Source of the DNA: JBBKWG01 sp037968835 | GTDB taxonomy: Bacteria > Pseudomonadota > Alphaproteobacteria > Rhodobacterales > Rhodobacteraceae | Length of the DNA stretch: 57,820 bases | NCBI GenBank assembly: GCA_037968835.1 | Contig: JBBKWG010000237.1 | Location: forward strand, 1-57,820 | Reading direction: 5' to 3' | Part shown: positions 8,552 through 16,960 of the stretch, piece by piece | Layout: every line of letters starts with the position of its first letter | Numbering within the stretch: the first letter of the stretch is position 1 | Notes under the pieces: generated by a model | Told to the model about the DNA's origin: nothing | The model's input: only the letters and a program-made list of their open reading frames with translations | Database searches by the model: none | Made by a program: the position numbers and the translations under genes

Positions 8552-8574
8552 ACGGGCCGCGCGCCCGTTTTTTT
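8552..8574 (+). terminator. Intrinsic-terminator-like hairpin immediately before rimP
   Basis: ACGGGC (8552-8557), loop CGCGC, GCCCGT (8563-8568) and a run of Ts to 8574, 13 nt before the rimP ATG. It may end transcription from the CAP gene. The only promoter I can see for rimP lies upstream of it, so it may also act as an attenuator. Confidence 0.65.
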
Positions 8575-8587
8575 GTGTCTGAAAGCT

Positions 8588-9163
8588 ATGTCTGACCTAA
8601 TTGCCAAAGCCATCATGGACCGGCGGATTGCCGAGATCATCACGCCCGTCATCGAAGGTATGGGGTTTGAGTTGGTGCGCGTGCGCTTGATGGGCGGCTT
8701 ATACAAAACGCTTCAGATCATGGCGGAACGTCCGACCGGCGGAATCGAAGTCGACGAATGCGCGAAGATCTCGACGGCGGTCAGCGCCACGCTCGATGTC
8801 GAGGATGTAATCGAAGAGGCATATACGCTTGAAGTCTCCAGCCCCGGCATCGACCGGCCGCTGACCCGGCTCAAGGATTTCGCTGCATGGGAAGGCTATG
8901 AAGCGAAACTAGAGACGACCGAGATGATCGAAGGACGTCGCCGTTTCAAAGGCCAGCTTTCTGGAACAGCTGACAACGAAGTCCTGATCGACATCGAAGA
9001 GGGTACGATCGGGCTGCAATTCGACTGGCTGAGCGACGCGAAGCTGGTTCTCACAGACGAACTAATCCGGGACGTGCTGCGCGCGCGCAAAGATGCCGGC
9101 GAAGTGGACGAAAAACAATTCGACGAAATACAGACCATCATGGATGGCGACGAGGAGACCTGA
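8588..9163 (+). CDS. rimP: Ribosome maturation factor RimP
   Basis: 191 residues from ATG 8588; a TTG five codons upstream overlaps the terminator-like hairpin and is less likely. RimP helps mature the 30S subunit. Visible marks: IAEIITPVIEGMGFELVRVRL at the N-terminus, read in pieces; DECAKISTAVSATLDVEDVIEEAYTLEVSSPGIDRPL in the middle, with the diagnostic EVSSPGIDRPL; and a C-terminal SH3-like part. It is followed by nusA after 3 nt, the order conserved across bacteria, so it opens the rimP-nusA-rnpM-infB operon. Confidence 0.95.
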   Translation: MSDLIAKAIMDRRIAEIITPVIEGMGFELVRVRLMGGLYKTLQIMAERPTGGIEVDECAKISTAVSATLDVEDVIEEAYTLEVSSPGIDRPLTRLKDFAAWEGYEAKLETTEMIEGRRRFKGQLSGTADNEVLIDIEEGTIGLQFDWLSDAKLVLTDELIRDVLRARKDAGEVDEKQFDEIQTIMDGDEET

Positions 9164-9166
9164 GAC

Positions 9167-10780
9167 ATGGCGATCACATCCGCAAACCAGCTTGAACTTC
9201 TGCAAACGGCCGAGGCGGTCGCGCGCGAAAAAATGATCGACCCCGGACTGGTGGTCGAGGCGATGGAAGAAAGTCTCGCCCGCGCCGCCAAGTCGCGGTA
9301 CGGCAGCGAGATGGACATCCGCGTGTCCATCGACCGCAAAACCGGCAAAGCGACGTTCACTCGGGTGCGCACAGTGGTCGAGGACGAAGAGCTTGAGAAT
9401 TATCAATCAGAGCTGACAGTCGCGCAGGCCAAACAGTACCGGGAAGATCCCCAGGTTGGCGATACCATCGTCGAAGAAGTGCCGCCGGTCGAAATGGGTC
9501 GGATCGCGGCGCAGTCGGCCAAGCAGGTGATCCTGCAGAAGGTTCGCGAGGCCGAACGCGATCGTCAGTACGAGGAATTCAAGGACCGCGCCGGAACGAT
9601 CATCAACGGCCAGGTGAAGCGCGAAGAATACGGCAACGTCATCGTCGATATCGGCCGTGGGGAAGGTGTCCTGCGGCGCAACGAAAAGATCGGTCGCGAA
9701 AGTTATCGCCCGAACGACCGGATCCGCTGTTACATCAAGGACGTCCGTCGCGAAGCGCGCGGTCCGCAGATCTTCCTGTCGCGTACAGCGCCGGAATTCA
9801 TGGCGGAACTTTTCAAGATGGAAGTCCCGGAAATCTACGATGGCATCATCGAGATCAAGGCAGTCGCTCGTGACCCCGGTTCGCGCGCCAAGATCGCTGT
9901 CATTTCCTATGATAGCTCGATCGATCCGGTCGGCGCCTGCGTTGGTATGCGCGGCAGCCGCGTGCAGGCGGTCGTGAACGAGCTTCAAGGCGAGAAGATC
10001 GACATTATCCCGTGGAACGAAGACGCGCCGACGTTCCTTGTGAACGCGCTTCAGCCGGCCGAAGTCTCGAAGGTCGTTCTGGACGAGGACGCAGGCAAGA
10101 TCGAGGTCGTGGTGCCCGAAGAACAGCTTTCACTCGCCATCGGTCGCCGTGGTCAAAACGTGCGTTTGGCCAGTCAGTTGACCGGTCTCGATATCGACAT
10201 CATGACCGAGGAAGAAGAAAGCGCGCGGCGTCAGGCGGAATTCGAACTGCGCACCAAGCTGTTCATGGACACACTCGATCTGGACGAATTCTTCGCGCAG
10301 CTTCTGGTTTCGGAAGGCTTCACCAACCTCGAAGAAGTCGCTTATGTCGAGGCCGACGAGCTTCTGGTCATCGACGGTGTTGATGCAGATACCGCCGGAG
10401 AACTCCAGGCGCGTGCCCGCGATCACCTTGAAGAACAGAGCCGCAAGGCGCTGGAACGTGCCCGTGAACTTGGCGCTGAAGACAGCCTTATCGGATTTGA
10501 GGGCCTCACTCCCCAAATGGTAGTGGCGCTGGCCGAAGACGATGTGAAGACGCTTGAAGACTTTGCAACCTGCGCCGACTGGGAACTGGCCGGTGGCTGG
10601 ACGACGGTCGATGGCGAGCGCGTCAAGGACGACGGCGTTCTGGAAAAATTCGACGTCTCGCTCGAGGAAGCGCAGACAATGGTGATGACTGCACGTATCC
10701 AGCTTGGCTGGGTCGATCCTGCCGACCTCGTCTCGAAGGTAGCCGAAGAAAGCGACGTCGAAGAGGAGGCCGGGGCCTGA
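9167..10780 (+). CDS. nusA: Transcription termination/antitermination protein NusA
   Basis: 537 residues. The order is as in proteobacterial NusA: an N-terminal RNA polymerase-binding domain (about 1-130, starting NQLELLQTAEAVAREK), an S1 domain (about 135-200, GQVKREEYGNVIVDIG), KH1 and KH2 (about 230-345, CVGMRGSRVQAVVNELQGEKID and AIGRRGQNVRLA), and an acidic C-terminal extension with two helix-hairpin-helix-like repeats (about 350-537). NusA modulates pausing, termination and antitermination. The operon position allows autoregulation through the terminator-like leader hairpin; this is inference. Confidence 0.97.
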   Translation: MAITSANQLELLQTAEAVAREKMIDPGLVVEAMEESLARAAKSRYGSEMDIRVSIDRKTGKATFTRVRTVVEDEELENYQSELTVAQAKQYREDPQVGDTIVEEVPPVEMGRIAAQSAKQVILQKVREAERDRQYEEFKDRAGTIINGQVKREEYGNVIVDIGRGEGVLRRNEKIGRESYRPNDRIRCYIKDVRREARGPQIFLSRTAPEFMAELFKMEVPEIYDGIIEIKAVARDPGSRAKIAVISYDSSIDPVGACVGMRGSRVQAVVNELQGEKIDIIPWNEDAPTFLVNALQPAEVSKVVLDEDAGKIEVVVPEEQLSLAIGRRGQNVRLASQLTGLDIDIMTEEEESARRQAEFELRTKLFMDTLDLDEFFAQLLVSEGFTNLEEVAYVEADELLVIDGVDADTAGELQARARDHLEEQSRKALERARELGAEDSLIGFEGLTPQMVVALAEDDVKTLEDFATCADWELAGGWTTVDGERVKDDGVLEKFDVSLEEAQTMVMTARIQLGWVDPADLVSKVAEESDVEEEAGA

Positions 10781-10802
10781 TCGCAGGTCTCGGGCGCACG
10801 TC

Positions 10803-11435
10803 ATGTCACGCGGTGGCAAGGACAAGGATCGCAGCGAGCCAGAGCGCCGTTGCATCGCAACCGGAGAGGTCCAGCCGAAGCGTGGGCTGATTCGGTTCGC
10901 TGTCTCGCCCGATGGCGTGATTGTGCCCGATATCCTGGAAAAACTTCCGGGACACGGTATCTGGGTTTCGGCAGAACGCGATGCACTGGAATTAGCTGTG
11001 AAGAAGGGCCTTTTCGCGCGCGCCGCGAAACAGGCGGTCAGTGTCTCCGAAACGCTGATTGCGGACGTCGAGTCGCTGTTAGTGCGTCGAGTGACGGATG
11101 GCATATCGCTGGCTCGAAAGGCTGGCCGGGCGGTGGCTGGATACGAAAAGGTCAAGGACTGGCTTGGCAAAGAGGATGTGCGCATTCTTTTGCAAGCCTC
11201 GGACGGGTCCGAACGCGGCAAGTCGAAGCTGCATGCGCCCGGTGGCCGGGGCAGTTTTTTCGAGGTTCTGACGGCGTCAGAATTGGGTTTGTCCTTTGGA
11301 CGCGAACGTGTGATACATGCCGCGCTCGGTTTTGGCGGACTCACTGAACGGATCAGAGAGGACGCCATCAAGCTATCTGGCGTTCGCATAAATGACGGTG
11401 GTGATGCCACCGGAAAGGTAAAGAAGACCACATGA
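10803..11435 (+). CDS. RNA-binding protein RnpM/YlxR with C-terminal L7Ae-like part
   Basis: 210 residues. The N-terminal 90 residues are the YlxR (DUF448) fold: RRCIATGEVQPKRGLIRF and the family signature GHGIWVSAERDALELAVKKG. The second half (about 95-190) reads as an L7Ae/L30e-like RNA-binding domain (ISLARKAGRAVAGYEKV, VRILLQASDGSERGKSKL). This two-part form is common in alphaproteobacteria between nusA and infB. In Firmicutes the YlxR protein RnpM binds RNase P RNA; here the role is by analogy. It overlaps infB by 4 nt (ATGA), implying translational coupling. Confidence 0.9.
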   Translation: MSRGGKDKDRSEPERRCIATGEVQPKRGLIRFAVSPDGVIVPDILEKLPGHGIWVSAERDALELAVKKGLFARAAKQAVSVSETLIADVESLLVRRVTDGISLARKAGRAVAGYEKVKDWLGKEDVRILLQASDGSERGKSKLHAPGGRGSFFEVLTASELGLSFGRERVIHAALGFGGLTERIREDAIKLSGVRINDGGDATGKVKKTT

Positions 11436-13900
11436 GCGAGAATGACGGCAAAAAGACTCTCGGACTGCGCGGCAGCCGGCCCGGTCAGGTGAAGCAAAGC
11501 TTCAGTCACGGCCGGACCAAGAATGTCGTCGTCGAGACCAAGCGCAAACGCGTTGTCGTGCCCAAGCCCGGAGCTGCAAAATCCACCGGTGGCGCGGCTG
11601 CGTCGCCTGCCACAGATCCAGCAAAACGTCCCGCCGGTATCACCGACGCCGAACTTGATCGCCGGATGAAGGCGCTAGCCGCTGCCAAGGCCCGCGAAAG
11701 CGATGAAGCCGAAGCGCGGGAAGCCGACGAAAAGGCTCGCGCTGAAGACCGCGAGCGCCGGCGTGCGGAACAGGAAGAGAAAGATCGCGAAGAGCGCGAG
11801 CGCGAAGAGAAAGCGCGACTGAAGGCGGAAGAAGACGAGCAGCGCATGCGCGAGGCCGAAGCGGCCAAAGTGCAAGCCGCGGCGCCCGCCGAGCCCGTCG
11901 AGGATGCGCCACGCGGAGCCAAGACCGCGCCGCCGCCACGCAAGGATCGCGTGCCAGAGCGTGACGAACGCCAAGTTCGTGGCAAGGGTCCGCGCGACGA
12001 TTCGCGTAGGTCGGGCAAACTAACGCTGAACCAGGCGCTGGCTGGTGGCGAAGGTGGCCGTCAGAAATCTATGGCCGCGATGAAGCGAAAGCAGGAACGC
12101 GCGCGTCAAAAAGCCATGGGTGGCAATGTTGAGCGCGAAAAGGTCGTGCGCGATGTTCAGTTGCCCGAGGCGATTGTCGTCAGCGAACTGGCTAACCGCA
12201 TGGCGGAACGGGTGTCCGATGTCGTCAAATCATTGATGAACAGCGGCATCATGGCGACGCAGAACCAGTCGATCGACGCCGATACGGCTGAACTGCTTAT
12301 CGAGGAATTCGGTCACCGCGTCGTGCGGGTGTCCGACAAGGATGTGGAAGACGTCATCGATACAGTAGAAGACAAGGATTCCGACCTTCAGGATCGCCCG
12401 CCGGTCATCACCGTCATGGGTCACGTCGACCACGGCAAAACGTCGCTTCTTGACGCCAATCGCAATGCTAAGGGCGTGGCCGGCGAGGCTGGCGGCATCA
12501 CGCAGCATATCGGTGCCTATCAGGTTGAACAGAACGGTCAGAAAATGACGTTCCTCGACACGCCTGGCCACGCTGCCTTTACATCAATGCGGGCGCGCGG
12601 CGCTCAGGTCACGGATATCGTGATCCTCGTCGTCGCTGCCGATGATGCGGTCATGCCGCAGACCGTAGAGGCGATCAATCACGCCAAGGCCGCCGGCGTT
12701 CCGATGATCGTGGCGATCAACAAGATCGACCGTCCCTCGGCGAATCCCGACAAGGTTCGTACTGATCTTTTGCAGCACGAAGTCGTTGTCGAGAAGATGT
12801 CGGGCGAAGTGCAGGACGTCGAAGTCTCGGCGATCAATGGGACTGGTCTGGACCAACTTCTGGAAGCCATCACGCTTCAGGCTGAGATCCTTGAACTCAA
12901 GGCCAATCCGAAGCGCGCAGCATTGGGCGCGGTGATCGAAGCACAGCTTGATGTTGGTCGCGGACCGGTTGCAACCGTGCTCATACAGAACGGCACCTTG
13001 CGTCAGGGCGATATCTTCGTTGTTGGCGAGCAGTGGGGCAAAGTCCGCGCCATGGAGAACGACAAGGGCGAGCGGGTCAAAGAAGCTGGTCCATCTGTCC
13101 CGGTTGAGGTGCTTGGTCTTAACGGCACTCCGGAAGCGGGCGACGTGCTGAACGTAGTCGAAACCGAGGCTCAGGCTCGCGAAATCGCGACCTATCGCGC
13201 CAATGTCACTAAGGAAAAGCGGGCCGCTGCCGGTGCTGCTACAACGCTCGAACAGCTGATGGCCAAGGCCAAGGATGACGAGAACGTCACCGAGATGCCG
13301 ATTGTCGTGAAGGCTGACGTACAGGGTTCTGCTGAGGCCATCGTCCAGGCGATGGAGAAGATCGGAAACGACGAAGTTCGGGTCCGCGTCCTGCACTCGG
13401 GTGTCGGTGCGATCACCGAATCCGATATAGGGCTTGCCGAAGCCAGCAACGCACCGGTGTTCGGGTTCAACGTCCGGGCCAATGCAACGGCACGCAACAC
13501 GGCCAACCAGAAGGGCATCGAAATCCGCTATTACAGTGTGATTTACGATCTTGTGGATGACGTGAAGGCGGCGGCTTCCGGGCTTCTATCGGCAGAAGTG
13601 CGCGAGAAGTTCATCGGTTATGCGAAGATCAAAGAGGTCTTCAAGGTCTCCAACGTCGGCAAGGTCGCCGGGTGTCTGGTCACCGAAGGAATCGCGCGCA
13701 GGTCCGCGGGCGTTCGGCTGCTGCGCGACGACGTGGTAATACACGAAGGCACACTGAAAACGCTCAAGCGCTTCAAGGACGAAGTTCCAGAAGTTCAGTC
13801 CGGTCAAGAATGCGGTATGGCGTTCGAGAATTATGAAGATGTTCGCCCCGGCGACGTCATCGAAATATTCGAGCGTGAAGAGGTCGAACGCAACCTTTGA
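11432..13900 (+). CDS. infB: Translation initiation factor IF-2
   Basis: 822 residues. It begins with an IF-2-associated N-terminal segment and a long highly charged, Glu/Arg/Ala-rich linker (about 80-190). The GTPase domain has G1 GHVDHGKTSLLD (near 331), G3 DTPGHAAF and G4 NKID, followed by the EF-Tu-like domain II, domain III and a C-terminal fMet-tRNA-binding beta barrel (EVPEVQSGQECGMAFENYEDVRPGD). IF-2 delivers initiator tRNA to the 30S subunit. It starts within the stop of the rnpM-like gene and ends just before a strong terminator, so rbfA is not in this operon. Confidence 0.98.
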   Translation: MSENDGKKTLGLRGSRPGQVKQSFSHGRTKNVVVETKRKRVVVPKPGAAKSTGGAAASPATDPAKRPAGITDAELDRRMKALAAAKARESDEAEAREADEKARAEDRERRRAEQEEKDREEREREEKARLKAEEDEQRMREAEAAKVQAAAPAEPVEDAPRGAKTAPPPRKDRVPERDERQVRGKGPRDDSRRSGKLTLNQALAGGEGGRQKSMAAMKRKQERARQKAMGGNVEREKVVRDVQLPEAIVVSELANRMAERVSDVVKSLMNSGIMATQNQSIDADTAELLIEEFGHRVVRVSDKDVEDVIDTVEDKDSDLQDRPPVITVMGHVDHGKTSLLDANRNAKGVAGEAGGITQHIGAYQVEQNGQKMTFLDTPGHAAFTSMRARGAQVTDIVILVVAADDAVMPQTVEAINHAKAAGVPMIVAINKIDRPSANPDKVRTDLLQHEVVVEKMSGEVQDVEVSAINGTGLDQLLEAITLQAEILELKANPKRAALGAVIEAQLDVGRGPVATVLIQNGTLRQGDIFVVGEQWGKVRAMENDKGERVKEAGPSVPVEVLGLNGTPEAGDVLNVVETEAQAREIATYRANVTKEKRAAAGAATTLEQLMAKAKDDENVTEMPIVVKADVQGSAEAIVQAMEKIGNDEVRVRVLHSGVGAITESDIGLAEASNAPVFGFNVRANATARNTANQKGIEIRYYSVIYDLVDDVKAAASGLLSAEVREKFIGYAKIKEVFKVSNVGKVAGCLVTEGIARRSAGVRLLRDDVVIHEGTLKTLKRFKDEVPEVQSGQECGMAFENYEDVRPGDVIEIFEREEVERNL

Positions 13901-13916
13901 GCCGAGTGAATAATTG

Positions 13917-13945
13917 AAAAAGCCGCGCAGATAGCGCGGCTTTTT
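13917..13945 (+). terminator. Intrinsic terminator after infB
   Basis: A 12-bp stem (AAAAAGCCGCGC with GCGCGGCTTTTT), 5-nt loop AGATA and a T-run, starting 16 nt after the infB stop. The A-rich left arm means it could also work on the minus strand. Confidence 0.92.
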
Positions 13946-14006
13946 TCATTTCAGGCCCGGGAAAAGCCGGATTCGGAACAATGCGACTGCGGTCCACAAA
14001 TAAGAA

Positions 14007-14034
14007 GGCGGCCCACCCCGAAGGAAAGACCGCC
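14007..14034 (-). terminator. UUCG-capped hairpin, likely terminator of the minus-strand small ORF
   Basis: Read on the minus strand, GGCGGTCTTTCC and GGGTGGGCCGCC pair around a TTCG tetraloop, with some G-U pairs and one mismatch. They are followed by the T-rich TTCTTATTT. It lies 35 nt beyond the stop of the small ORF at 14070-14192. Confidence 0.55.
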
Positions 14035-14069
14035 TGCCATGTCATGAGTGGTGGCCGAGGGATATTGAA

Positions 14070-14192
14070 TCAGACTGGAAAGCCCTGAAAAATTCGCGTT
14101 CCAACTCGTACCGCGATACGACCATCTGCAAGCGCCTGAACGAAAACGCCCTGCACCGAAACGCAGCTTCCCAGCAGTATTGTTTTCAGCAT
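14070..14192 (-). CDS. Small hypothetical protein, 40 residues
   Basis: 40 codons from ATG 14192 (MLKTILLGSCVSVQG...), with GGGGGAG upstream at a spacing of about 9. An in-frame reading back to 14315 exists but has no better start. It has no signal-peptide-like length, one Cys at residue 10, and an alternating beta-strand-like pattern (VQALADGRIAVRVGTRIF). A TTGCAC / TAGGAT pair lies upstream on the minus strand with a long spacer of 19, and a hairpin terminator follows at 14007-14034, so it could be an independent unit. I do not recognise a family. The rest of 13946-14301 is non-coding as far as I can see. Confidence 0.5.
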   Translation of the reverse strand: MLKTILLGSCVSVQGVFVQALADGRIAVRVGTRIFQGFPV

Positions 14193-14301
14193 TTTGCCGA
14201 ACTCCCCCTCGTCGGCTGAGCCGATCCTACACGATTCTGAGATCGAAGGTGCAAGAAAATCATTCACTCGATTTATGCTCGGTGAACTCCCGCCAATTTG
14301 C

Positions 14302-14700
14302 CTAAAGCCAATCACGCAAGACGGGGATCAAAGGCACGTCGGCGGGCGGCATGGGATAGTTGCGCAAATCCTTTGCGCGAACCCACTTCATCGCCTGACC
14401 CTCCTTGCCGATGGGCGTTCCCTCCCACTTGCGGCAGGCAAACAGAGGCATAAGCAGGTGGAAATCTTCGTAAGTGTGGCTGGCAAACGTCAATGGTGCC
14501 AAGCAGGACTGCCAGGTCTCGATCCCTAATTCTTCGTGCAGTTCACGGATCAATGCGGCCTCCGGACTTTCGCCGAGTTCGACCTTGCCGCCGGGAAATT
14601 CCCACAAGCCCGCCATCGGCTTGCCCTCGGGACGCTGCGCCAACAATATTCTGCTGTCCCGGTCGATCAAAGCGACCGCCGACACTAGCACCACTTTCAA
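14302..14700 (-). CDS. mutT: (Deoxy)nucleoside triphosphate pyrophosphohydrolase, MutT-type Nudix
   Basis: 132 residues. The Nudix box is complete (GGKVELGESPEAALIRELHEELG), matching Gx5Ex7REUxEExGU. The N-terminus VSAVALIDRDSRILLAQRP and WEFPGGK are typical of MutT, which hydrolyses 8-oxo-dGTP and prevents A:T to C:G changes. The first codon is TTG at 14700, overlapping the argJ stop (TTGA); GTG codons three and four residues in are alternatives. It is the last gene of ppiC-argJ-mutT. Confidence 0.92.
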   Translation of the reverse strand: MKVVLVSAVALIDRDSRILLAQRPEGKPMAGLWEFPGGKVELGESPEAALIRELHEELGIETWQSCLAPLTFASHTYEDFHLLMPLFACRKWEGTPIGKEGQAMKWVRAKDLRNYPMPPADVPLIPVLRDWL

Positions 14701-15926
14701 GAACGGTAGTCCGCGTTAATGGCGATGTATTGAGCTGTCAGATCGCATGTCCAAGCGGTGAATGACCCCTCGCCAAGTCCCAGACCGACGCGGATCATCA
14801 CGTGTTTCTCTTTCATGTGCGCCGCCGCTTCGGCCTCGACATAGTCCGGCGAAACACGTCCGTCGCGCGCCACCGCTGTATCCCCGAAATGGATCGACAG
14901 TTTGTCGCGGTCCGCTTCGGCCCCCGACTTGCCCACGGCCATGACGACCCGGCCCCAGTTCGGATCTTCTCCGGCGATCGCGGTCTTGACCAGCGGGGAA
15001 TTTGCTATCGACATCGCAACCAGTTTCGCGTCGCTGTCCGAGGCCGCTCCGGTCACCTCGATCTCGACGAATTTGGTCGCGCCCTCGCCATCGCGAACCA
15101 CCTGATGCGCAAGGTCCAGCATGACCGACTGCAATGCTTGCCTGAATTCCGGTCGGCGAGTTGCGTCCGCGCCTGATCGCCCTGTCGCCGCCAACAACAC
15201 CGTGTCCGATGTCGACGTGTCGCTGTCCACGCTAATGGCATTGAAAGTGCTTTGGTTTATCTCGGTCAGCATCGTCTGCAATTCGCTGCGTTCGATAACC
15301 GCATCCGTGAAGAGGTAGACCAGCATTGTCGCCATGTCGGGCGCGATCATGCCAGAGCCCTTTGCGATCCCGGCAATTTTCACCGGTTGCCCGTCGATAT
15401 CGAATGATCGTGATGAGCCCTTGGGGAATGTATCGGTCGTCATGATCGCGCGGGCGGCGCCTTCGATCCCGCCGGGATCCAGCGACCCGGCGAGCTTGTC
15501 CAGAACTGCCGTGATGCGTTCGTGTTTGAGCGGTTCACCGATCACGCCGGTTGACGATGTGAAAACGCGGTCGACGGGAATACCAAGCACCGCGGCAACT
15601 CCCGCAGTCACCGCCTCGACCGCATCAACGCCGTCCTGGCCGGTAAAAGCGTTGGCGTTCCCGGCATTCACCAATATCGCCGCGCCATCATCGCTTCCAC
15701 CCTTGATCTTGGCCTGGCAATCCAACACCGGAGCGGAACGGGTTTTGGAACGGGTGAAAACGCCTGCAACGACCGTTCCAGGGTCCAGCGCCACCATCAT
15801 TACGTCAACCCGGCCTGCATAACGGACTCCGGCCTCGACCGCGGCGAAGCGAACGCCCTCGATGACCGGAAGTTCGGGAAATCCGCCCTTGGGAGCGAGT
15901 GGCGAAACCGGCAGCGACTTTGCCAT
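14697..15926 (-). CDS. argJ: Bifunctional glutamate N-acetyltransferase / amino-acid acetyltransferase
   Basis: 409 residues from ATG 15926. ArgJ recycles the acetyl group between N-acetylornithine and glutamate in arginine synthesis. Marks: early GVRFAAVEAGVRY, NAGNANAFTGQDG, TSSTGVIGEPL, and KGSGMIAPDMATMLVY, where the precursor cleaves itself before the Thr of MATML to give alpha and beta chains. The beta chain has FNAISVDSDTSTSDT. It starts 6 nt after the stop of the ppiC-type gene and runs into mutT. argH, another arginine gene, is far away at 44.5-45.8 kb. Confidence 0.96.
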   Translation of the reverse strand: MAKSLPVSPLAPKGGFPELPVIEGVRFAAVEAGVRYAGRVDVMMVALDPGTVVAGVFTRSKTRSAPVLDCQAKIKGGSDDGAAILVNAGNANAFTGQDGVDAVEAVTAGVAAVLGIPVDRVFTSSTGVIGEPLKHERITAVLDKLAGSLDPGGIEGAARAIMTTDTFPKGSSRSFDIDGQPVKIAGIAKGSGMIAPDMATMLVYLFTDAVIERSELQTMLTEINQSTFNAISVDSDTSTSDTVLLAATGRSGADATRRPEFRQALQSVMLDLAHQVVRDGEGATKFVEIEVTGAASDSDAKLVAMSIANSPLVKTAIAGEDPNWGRVVMAVGKSGAEADRDKLSIHFGDTAVARDGRVSPDYVEAEAAAHMKEKHVMIRVGLGLGEGSFTAWTCDLTAQYIAINADYRS

Positions 15927-15932
15927 CAATGC

Positions 15933-16781
15933 TTACTCCTGAAGAAGCGAAAGATCGTCCAGCAGGGCTGGATCGACTTCGTCAGCCGTGCTGCGCGCCA
16001 CGTTTGCGCCTTTGGTCAATTCGGTGATGTACGCCTCGATGGCCTCGCGCTGAACCTGATCGGTCAACTCCGCGCGAACTTCCTCAAGCGCGGGCGCTTC
16101 CTTCACTCGTGTCTCGTTCAAGCGGATCACATGCCAACCGAATTGAGTCTGGACGGGGGCGGAAATCGTTTCAGGCTCCATCGCTACGACGGCCTGTTCG
16201 AATTCGGGAACCATGGCGCCGACGCCGAACCAGCCTAACTGTCCGCCATTTGGCCCAGACGGCCCTGTTGATTTCTCCGTGGCCAGTTCGCCGAAATCGG
16301 CACCACCTTCCAACGCGGTCACCAATGCCTGCGCTTCTTCCTCGGTCTCCACGAGGATGTGCGAAGCATTATACTCCGTCTCAGTATCGGCGCCGCCAAA
16401 CTCGGCCTCATACGCCGCTTGCAACGCATCCTCACTTGTCGCTTCCGCTGCGAAAGTCTGAATCACCTCCGCCGCCTTCAAGGCACGCGCCTCGTTATCG
16501 AGCGTCAGTTTGCCACCCTTTGAGAGTGCATCCAGAGTCTCGCCCAGAAGGGTCTGCTGCACCAACTGATCGAGGATTCCGTCAAACAACACGTTAGGGG
16601 GAAGCTGCTGATACTGGGTCGGCAGGCGCTGCTTCAGCACAATCATGTGTCCCAATGTGATTTCTGTCCCGTTCACTGTGGCGACGATTGTGTCGGCATT
16701 GGTGTGGCCTTCGGCCGATACCGCCACGGGTAGTGTCAGAAACAGCGCGGTTGCGGCGGAAAAAGTCAGTCGTGACAACAT
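15933..16781 (-). CDS. Periplasmic parvulin-type peptidyl-prolyl isomerase (PpiC/SurA-like)
   Basis: 282 residues from ATG 16781. Signal peptide of about 23 residues (MLSRLTFSAATALFLTLPVAVSA). The parvulin domain is at about 135-230: NASHILVETEEEAQALV, GADFGELATEKSTGPSGPNGGQLGWF and TQFGWHVIRLNETR, the usual rotamase pattern. It is flanked by an N-terminal SurA-like helical chaperone region and a C-terminal helix. It should act as a folding factor in the periplasm. It is divergent from secA, the export motor, and shares a 179-bp intergenic region with it. Confidence 0.93.
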   Translation of the reverse strand: MLSRLTFSAATALFLTLPVAVSAEGHTNADTIVATVNGTEITLGHMIVLKQRLPTQYQQLPPNVLFDGILDQLVQQTLLGETLDALSKGGKLTLDNEARALKAAEVIQTFAAEATSEDALQAAYEAEFGGADTETEYNASHILVETEEEAQALVTALEGGADFGELATEKSTGPSGPNGGQLGWFGVGAMVPEFEQAVVAMEPETISAPVQTQFGWHVIRLNETRVKEAPALEEVRAELTDQVQREAIEAYITELTKGANVARSTADEVDPALLDDLSLLQE

Positions 16782-16818
16782 AACGGGTCCTCTCTGGGTG
16801 TCGCACGGGTAGGCGACG

Positions 16819-16847
16819 TTGACAGTCTGAAACCGGCCCCTTACATC
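16819..16847 (+). promoter_or_regulatory. Candidate secA promoter
   Basis: A perfect -35 TTGACA (16819-16824), 17-bp spacer and TACATC (16842-16847), about 115 nt upstream of the secA ATG. Confidence 0.55.
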
Positions 16848-16960
16848 GCCTTGCAACGGTGAGGCGGCATTTGCCTTGCCCTTCTATGGCGGGCCAGAGG
16901 CACGGGCAAGCGTATCCCCTCACACAACCTCGTCAGATCAGCGCGTAAGGGCAGTACAAT

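Noticed and set aside
10130..11509. A 459-codon minus-strand frame across nusA, rnpM and infB
   Set aside because: It spans three well-supported genes on the other strand and has no recognisable protein features.
13857..14045. A 62-codon minus-strand frame over the infB terminator
   Set aside because: It crosses both hairpins and the infB 3' end, and has no ribosome binding site.
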